Positions 42,603 through 55,910 of a stretch of 64,000 nucleotides of DNA are shown here, in pieces (the first letter of the stretch is position 1; each line of letters starts with the position of its first letter). The stretch comes from Chiua virens (Eukaryota > Basidiomycota > Agaricomycetes > Boletales > Boletaceae). Location: assembly GCA_019787685.1 (NCBI GenBank), contig JAHNUO010000008.1, positions 186,001 through 250,000 on the forward strand, in the 5' to 3' direction. The notes below the pieces were generated by a model. It did no database searches and was not told the DNA's origin. It worked only from the letters and a program-made list of their open reading frames with translations. Made by a program: the position numbers and the translations under genes.

Positions 42603-44150
42603 GAGTAGAGATAAGATATTGAACAATAACCACAATTGTGGGAAAGGCACATACTACAACACACATTTGTCCTCCATGAGCCTGAGACGCTCTTCCTGCT
42701 TGATGTTTATGAATCCTCACTTCTTAGAGATAATAATCTTCTGATGACCAGAGAACTTGTAACAGGCAAGGTGGAGGGTGTCTTGAATGACATGGGCGTT
42801 AGAGTCCTTGCAATCAATGGAAAGGATGATCTGGCCAATGTTAACTTGGGCAACCATGCCATATGGCTTGCCCAAGGCACCATACATCCCAGTCTGGAGC
42901 TTAAGAGTGGTACTGTCAGCAGTGGGATGCTATTACTGACTACAAGATGCATACCTATCAGTCCTGGCACAGGACAACATCTTATTGATCCTCAAGATAT
43001 GGAATGGGTGGACATGGACATGTATGTGGAAAGTGTCTTTTCTAGACATTTTGGTGACATACTTGCATATATTAAGAATGAGATTCAACTACAATTACTC
43101 TACTCATTGGCAAAAAATCCTCTGCAGCTAGAGTTCTATCCACTTGCTGAACAACAACTTTATCGTCTTTAAAGACTTGAATAACAGATAACACAGACCC
43201 TGTGGGCTCTTTGCCTGCCTTTCCTTTGATGACCATGCAAAAAGTATTCTTCTTCACGAGGTGGTATACCTTGAGGTGCACTTGGGACATTATTTCCTTC
43301 AGGACATGCACCTTTGGTATGAGCAGTGTAAAGGACTGCGATGTGATCCTTGAGAACAGGGCTCTCCTCAGTGTGAAGGGGGTTGGGGACCTGAGTTTTG
43401 GCAAGCCATCCCATGTAAGTGCCCTGCCTACCAGTGATCTAGAAGACTGCATGCATGTTTTCAAAGGACTTGAGGATATTGGGGTACAACAAGAAGTTGT
43501 GTACTAATGAACATCAGACACTTGATAGATAGGTTATCAGGACTACAATTACCTTTGAGCACAGGGGCTTTGAGAACCTTGTAATCATTATGATCAGTCT
43601 CCCAGGGATTAGATGTGGCAGATTGGCTAGTCTCTGCCTCATGAATGAGGTCTGTGATAGGAGTAGTTGCTCACTCTTGTTGGGGGATATCAGGTGGTGG
43701 TGTCTTCTGCCTGCACTTTCTAGGTACCTTTACCTCAGCATGTGCAAATTCATGGGCAACCAAGAGAACTTCCTGTGGTGACAGGATCTTCCCCAAGAGC
43801 CCCATTGCAGAACCACTGAAATTGATCAGAATAAAGAAGGCAATGGAATCATGTTATTCTTGGACTCACCAGATGACAATGTGCTCTGTGGAGCAAGTAT
43901 ACCAGGTGGTAGCCCCTAGCGCCACAGTGCACTTATCTTCCATCAAAGCCCTCAGTGTCCCTTGCCACCCACAACACTCACTATTGATAATTAGCACCTC
44001 TTTTGTGAGGTGACATTCAATGATTTTCGTTATGATCATGGGGGGCAGAAACATGTGTGCAGTAGGTAATAGGTACTTGGAGAGTGGGCTGATAGATTGT
44101 GAGTAAGCTATTATGCTCACTGCTATGATATGTGTGTTACTCACCCCTGG
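42603..44150. other. Unrecognised sequence with one long open frame
   Basis: 42636-43172 on the plus strand is open for 178 codons (VLHEPETLFLLDVYESSLLR; later LGNHAIWLAQGTIHPSLELK). It reads like real protein but has no ATG at its left end and no family I know. 43200-44150 has only short frames on both strands. Confidence 0.3.
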
Positions 44151-44741
44151 TGATATAATAGTTCCAGGTAGGACCTAGCATAGCCACAAAAGCACTAAGT
44201 ACCAAGTGGCTACAATAACTTAAACAACCACTTGATACATGGTGTGCTGAAAAGTTCGAGAGTGGTTACTGGTTAGCAGATTGCTACCAGTGAGACAACA
44301 TAGAACTCAGTCTTGTTGCTGAGAGTGTCCTTTTGAGAATCTATACTTGAAGGACCAAGGGTCAAGGGTTGACTACATTGAGTATGAGGGTCGAGTGGTC
44401 ACAGGGAGATTCCAAGTGGAGCAGTGATACTTAGCTAGATTGTGGAGATCAAGACTAGGGTACAGGAGTATCGCTACAAGGTATTTATACGTAGGAATCA
44501 TGCACAGACCAAATGTCCAAAAGAGTAACCATGAAGAGCAGAACCAATCACAAATGATCAAAGGGAATCATATGATGCAAAGGTAGTAGATGATGAGAAG
44601 AATAAAATGAGTAAGCACTTGGGTTGGGTTGATACAAGGTTATGTAAGGTGAAAGGAAAAAGTATGGATGAATGTATGAAGATATCTAGATATCGAGGAA
44701 AGTGAAATAGTACAAGTGAAAGAAAAAGAAGAGTTGTAATA
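44151..44741 (-). repeat. Solo LTR, family B (copy 2)
   Basis: 591 bp in minus orientation, related to 12489-13108 throughout (CCAAGTGGCT, GGACCTAGCATAGCCACAAA). Flanks cctgg and cctag match 4 of 5. Confidence 0.75.
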
Positions 44742-44964
44742 CCTAGGACCCCTTTTGGAGCAATCTCCAAACCTTACTCTCTAGACAAACTTTGGTGACA
44801 GTACCCTTTGTACCCCAGTAGTCCCCTCTAACCACCAAAACAATGTCGCCTTGTCTTATGTCATAGCCACGTTCAGGACTAAATCAGAGAGCACTGTGAT
44901 CAGGAATGAATGATACCAAGCTGATCGGAACTTGGTAAACCTCTTGATTGTTTGAAACAAAAGT

Positions 44965-45607
44965 TGTTACAATCACACAATAATACCATCCTAATCACTC
45001 TATTTTTCAGCTATTTCTCCTTATTTCTCCTTGTTTTTCCATAGTGATCAGCAAGGTGATCAGCAAGGTCAGGCTACACAATTAGTTCCTAATTGACTTC
45101 AGTCATTGGGACCAGACTGTTCCACACTGGTCTAGGCCTAGCTATGGTCCAGACCCACTAACCCTTGACCAGTCTAGACTATACAAACCCTCAAACCACT
45201 CTAGACCTTTGTGTATGTCATTCCATTCTACACATGCTCACCTCATGCCTACCTCACCTCATGCCTACCCTCATATCCATTTTCCCTCATGTCTATGATG
45301 CAATTACATTCTATGGCTATGTATTCTAGATCCATATACCCTATACCCATTCAAACCCTTGTCCCATAGCATAGCATATCTATAGATTTAGTTTACACTT
45401 GTACAAACAGTAGAATAGTATAAAAGGGACATCCCTAATTCACTGAAGGACCCAGTCTTGTCCTTCTGGAGTTTCCCCAAGCCTCTCTAGTCCCTTGACT
45501 CACTTTCATTGTCCTTCCAGCAAATAACTTAAGCCTGTAAAGGTTTGGTTGTTTCAAAAGTCAGTGTGCTAGCAGGTCATTCCAAGGAGAATACACATCC
45601 TATTGCA
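44965..45607 (+). repeat. 5' LTR of another retrotransposon (family G)
   Basis: 643 bp, starts TGTTACAATCACACAA and ends ATCCTATTGCA. TATA box TATAAAAGG at 45419-45427. Followed after one base by a tRNA-primer-like sequence. No partner LTR lies in the window. Confidence 0.65.
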
Positions 45608-45608
45608 C

Positions 45609-45623
45609 TGGTATGAGAGCCAC
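45609..45623 (+). other. Primer-binding site, initiator-tRNA-Met type
   Basis: TGGTATGAGAGCCAC directly after the LTR differs by one base from the TGGTATCAGAGC commonly complementary to initiator tRNA-Met in fungal and plant retroelements. Confidence 0.6.
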
Positions 45624-47528
45624 TTTGCACTTCCACCATGTTACCAATCTCAACCTGCTCAGCATGACTTGTGGTAGAGGGGTTAAGGACCCCCAATGGA
45701 GCCTAGACCCACTGATCCAGCAAGTAGAATTCAAGAAAATGCTAAGAAACTTGAAACTATAGCAAGTTGATGAGTGAGCATCTTGCAGAACAGAGAATTC
45801 TTACTTTGACACCCTCTTTGATAATGGTAACCTCACCTGTCTTGCAGTCAATATGCAAGATAAAACCAAATCTCCCAATGAAGTTATGACATGGGCTTTG
45901 ATGGTCACTGAAGGGGTCCTCAATAACTCTGACTCCATTCCTGACATGGTACAGCCAAGAGAGTGAGGAAAGGACAACTATGGCCTATTCAGTCTCCCAG
46001 TTGATAATAACTGTATTGCTATGCTTTCCAAGGTATGTGGAGTCAAAGATTGCAACCTGATTGCCAGGCTTCCAAAAGATTTAATTGTACTTCTGGTATG
46101 TGGTCTTCATGAAGGAGGAATTCACCATTGAAGTCACATGAATGGTGATCTGCTATGGCAAAGGGACAGAGAGGGGGTCAATTTGGCTGAGATTCACTCT
46201 CATCAGTAAAAGACCAGCAACAAAAATTAGCATATAATAATCTTGAGTCTCAAGAATCCAGTAATGAATGGAATTTCAAATTTCAGAAGACTCCAAAACT
46301 TGGTGGTCTTCCACCTCTTCTTCCAGCTCATCATCTTCTTCAAGACTGTCATGACTGGTGTAATGATCAAGTTGCCAGTTATATTCATCATCATCGAGAC
46401 TATCAAGAGTAGACAGCAGAAAACATTTTGAAATATTGTTCATGGCCAAAAGATAGGTGGAATTCAGCCCAGCACGCTCTGAGACTGGGTAAATGCATGG
46501 TTGTGCAACAGTATCCCAACATGTTGTCTCAGTGTCCTCCTCTGATATGATGAAGTTTAACTATCTGGGTGAATCAGTTAAGAGTGTTTTGCAAGAACTG
46601 CCTGGACTCACTATTGTCTTCCCCTTCTGCACCTGAGCTCTCCTTCCCATTGTCCATCCATGCTTCTATGTCCAGGAAAGAATTGACCTATAAGATTCCC
46701 ATGAGCTGAAGAATATTTCAGTCTAAATAAGAAACACACTGCTCTTCAAGCCCATTTTCTGTCTCTTGGATGGTGAATGGTGCTTTCAGCCTTGTACTTT
46801 CCCTTGACTGTGACAACTGTGTGAGATTCATTTCATCTTCTATGTAGGGAACAGCTGCAATTACATTCCCATCTTCTGCAAGGTCAAAAACATGAGTACA
46901 AATGGTACTCCAGTCCAATGGGACATATCTGTTCCCCAAGCTTTGCATTTTGTGGTCAAATGTGAGGAAGTCAATGGTGTCAGATGCCCATTTCCATATG
47001 ACAGCCCAGGTATTCAGGTCATCTAATAGACTATGACCCAGGGAAGTGATGAATCTGTACGATTTCTTAGGTTTGCGCCAAATATGTATATACTGGTAGC
47101 CATACTGACATTCAATTGAATTTCCATGTCTGATTTACTTTCTATGATTAAAACACTACAGACTTAATTATCAGCTAACTACATTCCTACAGTAGACTGT
47201 ACCTGCTCTAGTGGTTGGAAGAAAAGAAGATCACAATGGGTTATATCTTGCCTCTTGTAGTGATTGCCAATTTGGACCACATGGCCCACACTGCGAAAGT
47301 GGGCAATTATGGGCCATTGTGGACTGTCTTCAGCCCACAATACTTTGTCAGGGCATTGATTTAGACAATGGGGAGTTCAATGTTTAGGACTGGTAACGGC
47401 CATCACTAAATCACCTGCTATATTGACACTTATTACCAATAGGGAGTGGTGAAGGAACACAGGTGAAAAGAAAGCAACATCTGTAGGAACTCTGTTGGTT
47501 AAATAGTGAGTGGTGATTTTGGGTGTCA
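45624..47528 (-). other. Internal remnant and unrecognised coding-like sequence
   Basis: No pol or gag seen after the primer site. On the minus strand 47110-46718 reads in one frame as YQYIHIWRKPKKSYRFITSL, then LLDDLNTWAVIWKWASD and VPLDWSTICTHVFDLAEDGN. Further pieces at 46.3-46.6 kb include AEFHLSFGHEQYFKMFSAVY. It looks like a decayed gene of unknown family. Confidence 0.35.
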
Positions 47529-47840
47529 ATATGTATCAACAATCGCAGCGCATCATTTAAGACTAGGAAAGTCCCATAATGTTTCTTTTCCTCTCCCTTT
47601 ACTATGCTACTCATTATATTATTGGATTAGTCTATTGAGTACACAATTACACTGTAGCTGATGTCATAGATTAATCTCATGATAAATTATAGTTGTGAAC
47701 CAAACCACTTACTATCTTGTAATACAATTAACTTTGTCCAAACTGAGTATGCCCTAGTAGTAATCACAACATGGTTTACATATATTGTTGTTGAGGGAAG
47801 GAACAACCACTGTTACAAAGTTGGTGAGCACAATTATCTT
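47529..47840. repeat. Direct repeat D, copy 1
   Basis: Shares CTCATGATAAATTATAGTTG, AATACAATTAACTTTGTCC and CAGTTACAAAGTTGGTGAGC-type stretches with 49845-50115, in the same orientation. The pair flanks a WD40 pseudogene. Confidence 0.65.
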
Positions 47841-48549
47841 GTTGCATTGTTGCAAGCTTGTCAATTTACATCTGATTATTGTCTCCCACACCACAGTTCA
47901 TTTCCATGATTCCTATAAAACCAGGTGTCTGTAAAGTCTATGAAGTACACATCATGAAATTGGTATATTCTTCCCATGGTCTTTATTACCCCCCCTGCTA
48001 CCTTCCATATTGCAGGTATCCACTGAATACCCCTGTAGATCAGCTCCTTGATGCTGGCTCTTTTAAATGCAATCGTGCTATGTATCTTTGTTGGCTTAGC
48101 CAACTACACTGACATTCAAATGTCAACTTTACCTCCTAGTCTATTTATCAAACCCAGTGACTTAGACTCATCGGATGAGGTATGGTTCTGGCCTACTTCT
48201 GCCTTTCCATCACTCACATCCTGCAGGCTATATCCATGAATCATCTGACAGATCCTCAACCAATATACATACTTCAAACACAGGCTGAAGAAATCAAAGT
48301 CAGAGTCAACACAAACGTGATCATGACATGGATTGTCTCTTGACTTAGCCTCCTTGCCATTACCTTGTTCCTGGTTGCCAATCTTGGCATCGTGTGTGCA
48401 TTCCATTAAATCACTCATCTTCATCAGCTCTAGAATACTCCAGGCAGATGGGTTGGTGTCATACCAGGTGAATTATCCTTCTTTTGTTGCATGCATTCTA
48501 GATGATACACCCTTGGGAACTTTCAAACACCTACAATCCATCAGTTAAA

Positions 48550-49458
48550 TAACTTGCTTGCAGACAAGACAAAGCACAGTAGTACTCACAGTTATAGCAA
48601 CAAGTACCATTCCTGCTTGTCATGTGACTGACATTGGAAGGGGTAGTTGACCAGGATGTATGGTGATAGCTTTGCAACCAATGGAGAGTGGGTATGATGT
48701 ATCTCTCAATCCCATCATACAGATTAGAAATAAGTAAGTTTTGGCCATCTAGCCAAGCATTTCCACTGTGATGATGGTCAATGGAAGGTAGTTGAGGTCA
48801 AGTATCAGCAATGTACATCTGACCATTGACCTGTGTCTGCCATTTGAGATCCCAAGGTTCAATGGAGTAGCAGCACCTAGATATGATGTGAGCAAAACAT
48901 GAAGGGCTTATCCATTGAATATACCTACACATATTCACTCTCTAAGTAACAAACTAGGATATTTGATCTGTCATCTAGAAAATGAACAGAGTGTGCCATG
49001 TAAGGTTGTTTCTTAGACTTGGTGTCAAGGGCTATGAAAGAGTCTAGGGTTATTCATCAGAATTATACTCATAGGTTGCATTATATTGACTTACTGTAAT
49101 CAGAAGCAACCTTCCACACACGAGCTTCTCCATCACCAATACTTGCCAATCAATGGTGGTGGGAATCCCATGCAAGAGAGCCCATGGCACCACAATGTGC
49201 AAGACAAATTGAAGAGAATGTAAAGAGTGGGCTGTCTTCAGGACATTGATAGAGATAAATGCTCTTATTAAAGGACCCAAAAATGAAAGCATTCTTGTGC
49301 TGATCCATCAACTTAAGCCATGCAAGGCAGCTGATAAACCCAGCAATCCAATAGGGCCATTTACCCCTGCTCAAGAGAAATGACCCTTTAGGACTAACAG
49401 AAACAGCATTGACTGCCTTGGTATGGTGAGTCAATGTGAACTTCAAGTTGAGAGACAT
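48550..49458 (-). pseudogene. WD40-repeat (beta-propeller) protein fragment
   Basis: The ATG at 49458 begins MSLNLKFTLTHHTKAVNAVS followed by VSPKGSFLLSRG. Next come FISCLAWLKLMDQHKNAFIF, AMGSLAWDSHHHRLASIGDG and EARVWKVASDYS, then, after stops, HSVHFLDDRSNILVCYLES and DGQNLLISNLYDGIERY. These are blades of a WD40 propeller in the order seen in a multi-copy agaricomycete family. Several stops and frame changes make it a pseudogene. The remainder down to about 47.9 kb has coding-like pieces (LIYRGIQWIPAIWKVAGGVI). Confidence 0.6.
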
Positions 49459-49844
49459 CTGTAGACTAAGTTAGTACATGCAGAAGAAGCTCTGGTATCG
49501 CATTACCTGATGGATATTGACTTTATTGAAGAGCATGAGTTTTAATACTCATCCTCACTAGATTTATTGTAAGTGATAGTAACATAGGCATTGCAACACA
49601 CCACTCCTTAATGGTTTTGCCATCTCCATGATGTACCAATTGTTTTCTTTCTACTTAGAGACTGTTGTAATATTTAGCTTCATACTACGTCTAGTGTACT
49701 ACACTATTAAAATGTTACAATTAGTGAGTGTTGTAGGAAACCATAGTATGTACAGTAGATGAATGGGAATGAGTTATATTTTCTCAGCAGCTTGCCTAAA
49801 TAATGTTTGGCACTCCGCTGGGAATTCCTGTGAGTCAATGCTAT

Positions 49845-50115
49845 TCAACCAAATCACATGTCAACAATCACGGCACACTATTTATAACCAGGAAAGTCCC
49901 ACAATGTTTCTTGTCCTCTCCCCTTGCTGTGCTACTCTGTACACAATTACAGTACCATAGATTAACCTCATGATAAATTATAGTTGTGAATTAAGCCACT
50001 CGCCATCTCGCAATACAATTAACTTTGTCCAAACTGAGTATGCCCAAGTAGTAATTGCAATGTGGTTTACATCAATAGCCACAGTTACAAAGTTGGTGAG
50101 CACAATTATCTCATT
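49845..50115. repeat. Direct repeat D, copy 2
   Basis: Same orientation as copy 1. Contains CACTATTTATAACCAGG (TATA-like). Possibly an LTR, but no TG..CA ends or TSD could be fixed. Confidence 0.6.
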
Positions 50116-50325
50116 GTGTGGCAATACCAACTAACTCATTCTGCATAGACAACATCATTTGGCAGTCATGATCAAGATGCCCTATTGGGCTCAGGACAGG
50201 AACAGCCACAGTTACAAAGTCAATGAGCACAATTATCCCATTGTGTGGCAATACTGACTAACCCATTCCGCATAGATAACATCATGCAGTCTCAATCAAG
50301 ACGCCCTATTGGGCTTAGGACAATG
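50075..50325. repeat. Tandem duplication, two units of about 130 bp
   Basis: Unit: ..CCACAGTTACAAAGT, then GAGCACAATTATC(T/C)CATT, GTGTGGCAATAC, GATCAAGATGCCCTATTGGG, CTCAGGACA.., then again with a few transitions. The first unit overlaps repeat D copy 2. Confidence 0.75.
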
Positions 50326-51963
50326 GGTGTGTGTGTTAATCACTGTCTACTGGCCTTTTCACCTATTGTCCATCCATTGGGTAGGTATGTGATGCCAGCT
50401 GCTGCATGTACCGAACTCCAGCATTCAAATGTTTTCTTGGGGCAAAGGTGTGTTCAGCTCTTTCATCTCCCAGGTCTCTGTCATACTTAAATTCTGTGTC
50501 TGCAATATCACTCATCAAAATTCATTCATGGGTAATATTACCAGTTGCTCACAATCTACCCCACAATCTCAAGATGATCTCTGTGATCTATATTCTACTA
50601 CACAATCTCCCCTTATTATCTGGGAAACACCCAATTCCTGGCAGGAAAGCCTCTCTGATTGTGTGCTCATGGCACTTTCCCATTTGGAGGCTCAAGCAAT
50701 GGTTCAGAGGGTTTCTTCATTATCACCTTGTCTCTTGTCTCAACTGCAGTCTTACAACACCTAAAGTGCAAGAGAGAGGTCAATCTCCCTGATCTCTGCC
50801 CTGCTAAACAATCCTCTGTTTCCAAAATCACTCAAGATGCCCCCCATCCTTAAGGGGATGATCCCATGGCACATTTCCATGCAGAGGCTCACACAACAGT
50901 TCAGAAGGTAGTACTTCCTCTGTTATTGCCTTGTGTTGTCTTAACTATAGTCCTACAGTACTTAAAGTGCAAGAGAGAGAGGGTGATCCCTCTGATCTCT
51001 ACCCCCACTAAACAATTTTTCCTTGTCGAAATCCTCCAAAGAATGGTTACCATGTTCATTCTCCTGAATGAACTCTTACACATGATTATTAGCTTGCTCA
51101 ACCTTCCCAACCTTCACATTTGCACCCAGGTGTTATCAATCTTAAAAGATATCACTGCTCTGTGATATCTGACTGCAGCCAGCTTTGTGGGAACCTCTAG
51201 CTTTTGGACAGTTGTCACAGAGAAGAACTGTGAAGCTCTCCTAGTGTGGAGACATATGATAGAGTTTCATCTTCCTCAAACTCTCCACTGTACTCTTTTC
51301 AACATGAAGGACTCAGATCTCCAGGCTTTACAGGTCTTTTTTGAATCCCCTCAGTGTGTTAACATGGCAGTATCCAGGAATCTGGCTGTCAAGAGCTTTC
51401 ATTTTATAGTCAATCAACCTCAGCGGTCCAACTATCAATTCTGACCTCATCCCAGAAATGTCATTACCTTCCACCCAGCTGCAGTCCTTCTTCTCAGGTA
51501 GCAATATGGTATTTCTACCCCTGTCATTACCTGCACACTCTCTATATTTTAGTAGTCACCTCTTAGGGAACTTCACTGAGAGATACTGGCCTTGCAAGTC
51601 AGTCTTGGAACAAATTACTTTGAACAGTGGTATGATCAATAATCCTTTGTGCATTGAGGCACTCCAGGTCTATTCTTTGATACTTTGTACTCATTCCGCC
51701 ACAGTGACAAGGTTGTGACACATGTGTCACAATTAGGTAATCATTTGTGGTGATTCAGGCAATGCCATGATTGTCAAGTCCACTTCTCACCATCACCATC
51801 ACCAATATCTATGTGATCTCAACATGTGAAGTGCAGGGTGTTGGAGTTTGGTTGACTGATTATGCACAGAGGCACTCTTGGTACACATTCCAATCATGTG
51901 TTGCATCTTTGCTCCTCTTTAAGCTAGCAATATAATAAACATTGTTATTGTCCAAGCTTGCAG
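50326..51963. other. Unrecognised, AT-rich; short open frames only
   Basis: Plus-strand open pieces (for example 51187-51444, with MIEFHLPQTLHCTLFNMKDS) do not link into a gene. A sequence near 50640-50780 recurs in part near 50850-50980 (TACAACACCTAAAGTGCAAG / TACAGTACTTAAAGTGCAAG), so local duplication is likely. Nothing else is seen. Confidence 0.35.
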
Positions 51964-52590
51964 TGAAGGTAGGAAATCCTGGCTGGAGTACAATACGCAG
52001 GGGGATTGAAAGTAAGTGAAAGGAAGTGAAGGAATGCAATTCTGTTCAACCCAGGACTGCACTGAATTGGTGAATGATGAAAAATAGGTTTTGTAGGTGG
52101 TCCAAGATGAATCTGAGCAAATTCAGATCAAAACAAATAAGAAAATGGATATAGTGGTCCAAATCCAGATTGAGAAAACATGAGGAAAGACAAGAAAATG
52201 AATGCCAACAGAAAGCAATGTGAGACAGATGCACATGGGCAAAAGCTAATGAATTTTTACCAACACAGACGGTTTATAGTCCTCAGGGATGCACTCAGAC
52301 TTGTCCTAAGTAGATAACATTAAAAAAAGATAAATCTTGCATGGTATGAAGTTCAAGGGGTACCTGAATATCCCTGCAAGGGCTGTGTGTTGTCTAAGCC
52401 TATGCTAAATATGAATAAAGAACAATAAGAGAAAAAAAGATCCAGGGCAATACAAGTGCAGATACATTAATCCTGATGAGTTCATACATATGATCAAGCA
52501 AATATAGATAGATAGCTGTAGATGATGACAATGAGCATTAAAAATGGGAGAAATAGTGGATATTAACACAAGTGTGTTTGCACTCCTACA
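51964..52590. repeat. LTR-like repeat F, copy 2
   Basis: 627 bp, starts TGAAGGTAGGAAATCC and ends CACTCCTACA. Collinear with 33712-34333. Flanking 4-mers are gcag and gcaa (3 of 4). Confidence 0.7.
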
Positions 52591-52836
52591 GCAATGTGAA
52601 TGCCACATGATTCATTCACCCATCCTGTTCTCACTCTTGTTGGCAATATGAATGTCCTCTTTCATGTTCATGTCATACAACTACTATAGCTATTCTATGA
52701 CTTCTTCCTTCACTTCTCTCCCTTCATTTTCTTCTCTTTGGTGACATAAATGGCATCTCTTTTCCCCTTTCCTTCAATACACACATCCATGTTCTTTTTA
52801 TCACCACTATCACTGATACATCCGTGATCTCACGCA

Positions 52837-54600
52837 ATGCCCTACCCTGCCTTCACTGGATATTGCTACTGGGTCACATTCAGTGATGACTACTTTCGAT
52901 ATCGCTTTGTCCTGCCCATTTGCACAAAATCGGACATTTTTGAGGCATTTAAGCAGTTTAAGAGAACCAGAGGGAGTGAAGGATCAAAACCCTATGAGAC
53001 GACAAGGGAGGAGAGTATATGAGCAATGCGATGCTCAAATTCACCACAGAGTGCAGTATAGAGCACCAGTACACGCGATGATTCCATAGCAGACGAGCCA
53101 GTCCCAGCCCCTCCTGGGATGATGCAGAACCCCACACGCCTATCGCAGTTCCCCGAGTGTGCCTCAGGATCCTGTGATGCCTCCCCCTGTGCCTGAGCCA
53201 GTCGATATTGGATATTGGAGCTCATCTGCCTTGCAGGACTCGACAGTGACCTCGTGAATGGTGGAAGCTAAGCCCAGTGCAACAACTCTCCGATGATGCA
53301 GACAACTGTGACGACAAGGAAGCGGACACAGCACAGTGCTTTGCCACATTGTTTAGAGACATCATGACACACGACAATGCTTCTGAGTGGAGACAAGCTG
53401 CTGTGGACAAGTCAGCTGCCCAGAAAACGAATGGCACATGTCCAGACTGTTGTGGATCGCCCCAAGGATCATCTTGTCATCATGTTTGGACCAAGTGGGT
53501 GTTCACTAAGAAGTTTCATGTGGACGACTCCTTTCAGCATTACACATTTGGTCACACAGGGATTCCCCCAGTGACCTGGCTTTCAGTATCTAGAGCTATT
53601 CACTCCCACTGTGCGCCTTCCCACTCTTCACATCATGCTGGCCCTTGCTGCCATGCACAACCTCCATCGCTGGTCTGTCCACGGCTCTCATGCCTATCTG
53701 AATGGCGACATCGACTGTGACGTCTATATGGAACAACCTGAGGTCTTTGCAGAAGGAGATCCAAAGCGAACTGTCTGTTTGCTCAAAACAGCGCTCACAC
53801 TGTGGGTGGAAACAGATGGAATCGCAAGATGCGGTTGATTCTTGACCTATTCCGATATAGCTGTGTATATCTTTGTTTGAGACACTGTCCAGGTCATTCA
53901 AAGCTACCAAGCAGGCCATCGCAGATCTGGGTAAACAACTCAAATTGCGCGATCTTGGGCCTACCACAGAGATCCTGGGCATTAAGATTCATTGCAATCC
54001 TTGACGGTCTCCCAGCCTCAGTATTGTGCCAACATGCTGTCCCGGTTCAACATGGCCGATTGCAAGCCTGTCACAACACCCATGGAGCCTGGTTTGCGCC
54101 AATCACGTGAGCAGAGACCTGGTCAGAACGACTGATGAGCACAATTTCATGCGTTCTGTCGATTATGGAGGCACCAATGGCTTACTTCAGTACCTGTCCT
54201 GTGCAACACGACCAGACATTGCCTTTGCAGTCGGTCAGCTGGCATCTTCACCTCTGATCCTGGTGTAGCCCCCTGGAACACCAGCAAACAAATCTTTCGC
54301 TATATCCAGGGCACTGCTAACTTTGGCATCACCTATTCACCTGACCTGACCTCTGCAGAGCCTTGATGCGAACCATGAGATTCTGGACGCTCCACCAGCG
54401 CATATGTCATCGAGATTGGTACTGGTGTCAATCTCCTGGATGTCCAAGCGCCAGCCCATAATCGCTCTCTCCATCACTGAAGCCAAGTACATTGCTGCAT
54501 GTGAGGCAGGCAAAGAGAGTTTGCAAGGCTGTTCAGGTATGGGCAGAAGGGAGTGTGCCATCTCATGTTAAGCATGCTTCATATCCACCAACAATGAGCA
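52837..54600 (+). pseudogene. Ty1/copia pol, degenerate copy 1
   Basis: Pieces in order: integrase core (CYWVTFSDDYFRYRFVLPIC), the acidic spacer (SDDADNCDDKEADTAQCFAT), RT start (VWTKWVFTKKFHVDDSF), RT middle (LALAAMHNLHRWSVHGSHAY; EQPEVFAEGDPKRTVCLLK) and the DLGKQLKLRDLGPTTEILGI connection, then YLSCATRPDIAFAVGQL. There are many frame changes and stops. The YVDD box is lost. Confidence 0.85.
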
Positions 54601-55910
54601 ACTTCCAGTAGATGTCAAGTCTTCGTGCCAGCGATCCCTGTGATCCATCTTCACCGCTCCTACTGGATGCTGACCATGACTGGAATGCACACTCGGGGGC
54701 CACTTCTCATATGACGCCCCATCCCCATTGGCTGCGCAACTATACCCCAAAACGCGTCCCCATTGGGTCTTCACCAAGAAGTTCCATGCTGATGGCTCCT
54801 TTGAGCGTTACAAAGGTCGTCTAGTCGCCCAGGGCTTCTACCAGCGCCCTGGATTCGAGTACCTCGAGGTATTTGCCCCTGCTGTGCGCCTACCCACTCT
54901 TCGCATCATCCTCGCCCTTGCTGCCATCCATGACCTCCATCTGTGGTCTGTCGACGTCTCCCATGCCCATTTGAACGGCAATATCGACTGTGAAGTCTAG
55001 ATGGAGCAGCCTGAAGGATTTGCAGAAGGTGATCCAAAGCGAACAGTCTGTTTGCTCAAGAAAGCACTGTATGGCACTCTGAGACAGGGTGGGAATCGCT
55101 GGAATCGCAAGATGCGGTCCATTGTCGAGACTCTGGGCTATATACCCAGACCTACTCTGATGCTGCAGTCTATTTGTGGACGACATGACTTTCGCTTCGA
55201 AGTCTCTCGAAGCTACCAAGCAAGCTGTCGCAGATCTGGGCAAACACCTCAAATTGCGCGATCTGGGCCCTACCACAGAGATCCTGGGGATCAAGATCGA
55301 TCGCAATCGTTGCAAGCCCTCCCTGACGCTCTCAGAGCCTCAGTACTGTGTCGATATGCTGTCTCGCTTCAACATGGCTGACTGCAAGCCTGTGACGACG
55401 CCCATGGAGCCTGCTTTGTGCCTATCGCGCGAGCAGAGCCCTAGAACGACCCACGAGCGCAACTTCATACGATCTGTCAATTATGGAGTCGGTCAGCTTA
55501 CCTCTTTCACCTCGGATCCATGTGTGGCGCATTGGAACGGCATTAAGCAGCTATTTCACTATATCCAGGGTACTGCGAACTTTGGCATCACCTATTCCCC
55601 TGAGCGCAAACTCCTCCAGGAACTTGGCTATGAATCGACTGGAGCTTCGACCCTCCATATGGACAACCAATCTGCGATCCAGGTAGCCAAACACCCCGAG
55701 CATCATGGCAGGATGAAGCACTTGGACCTTCGCTGGTACTGGCTTAGAGATGTGGTCGATAAAGGCCTTATCGCGCCTCGTTTCCTCCCTACCTCTGCTG
55801 ATCTGTTGACAAAGATGTGCAATCAGGAGGGTGGGTTAGATGCAGTGATTGCGCATCAGCCCCTCTTTAGTTGCTTTGTCGTTGATTTCAGCCACTACCA
55901 TATTTGTTAG
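54601..55910 (+). pseudogene. Ty1/copia pol, degenerate copy 2 (tandem RT/RNase H)
   Basis: A second RT starts at about 54740: VFTKKFHADGSFERYKGRLV, FAPAVRLPTLRIILALAAIH, an in-frame TAG at 54998-55000 at the Tyr codon, EQPEGFAEGDPKRTVCLLKK, a deletion of about 36 bp before the FVDDMTFASKS box (55174), DLGKHLKLRDLGPTTEILGI, RNase H HMDNQSAIQVAKHPEHHGRM and RFLPTSADLLTKMC. Translation ends inside the LTR. Better preserved than copy 1. Confidence 0.88.

Noticed and set aside
43072..43464. Minus-strand 130-codon frame
   Set aside because: Overlaps a comparable plus-strand frame; no family on either strand, so not called as a gene.
53596..54110. Unrelated plus and minus frames over copia copy 1
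   Set aside because: All are frame-shifted or opposite-strand readings of the same degenerate RT.
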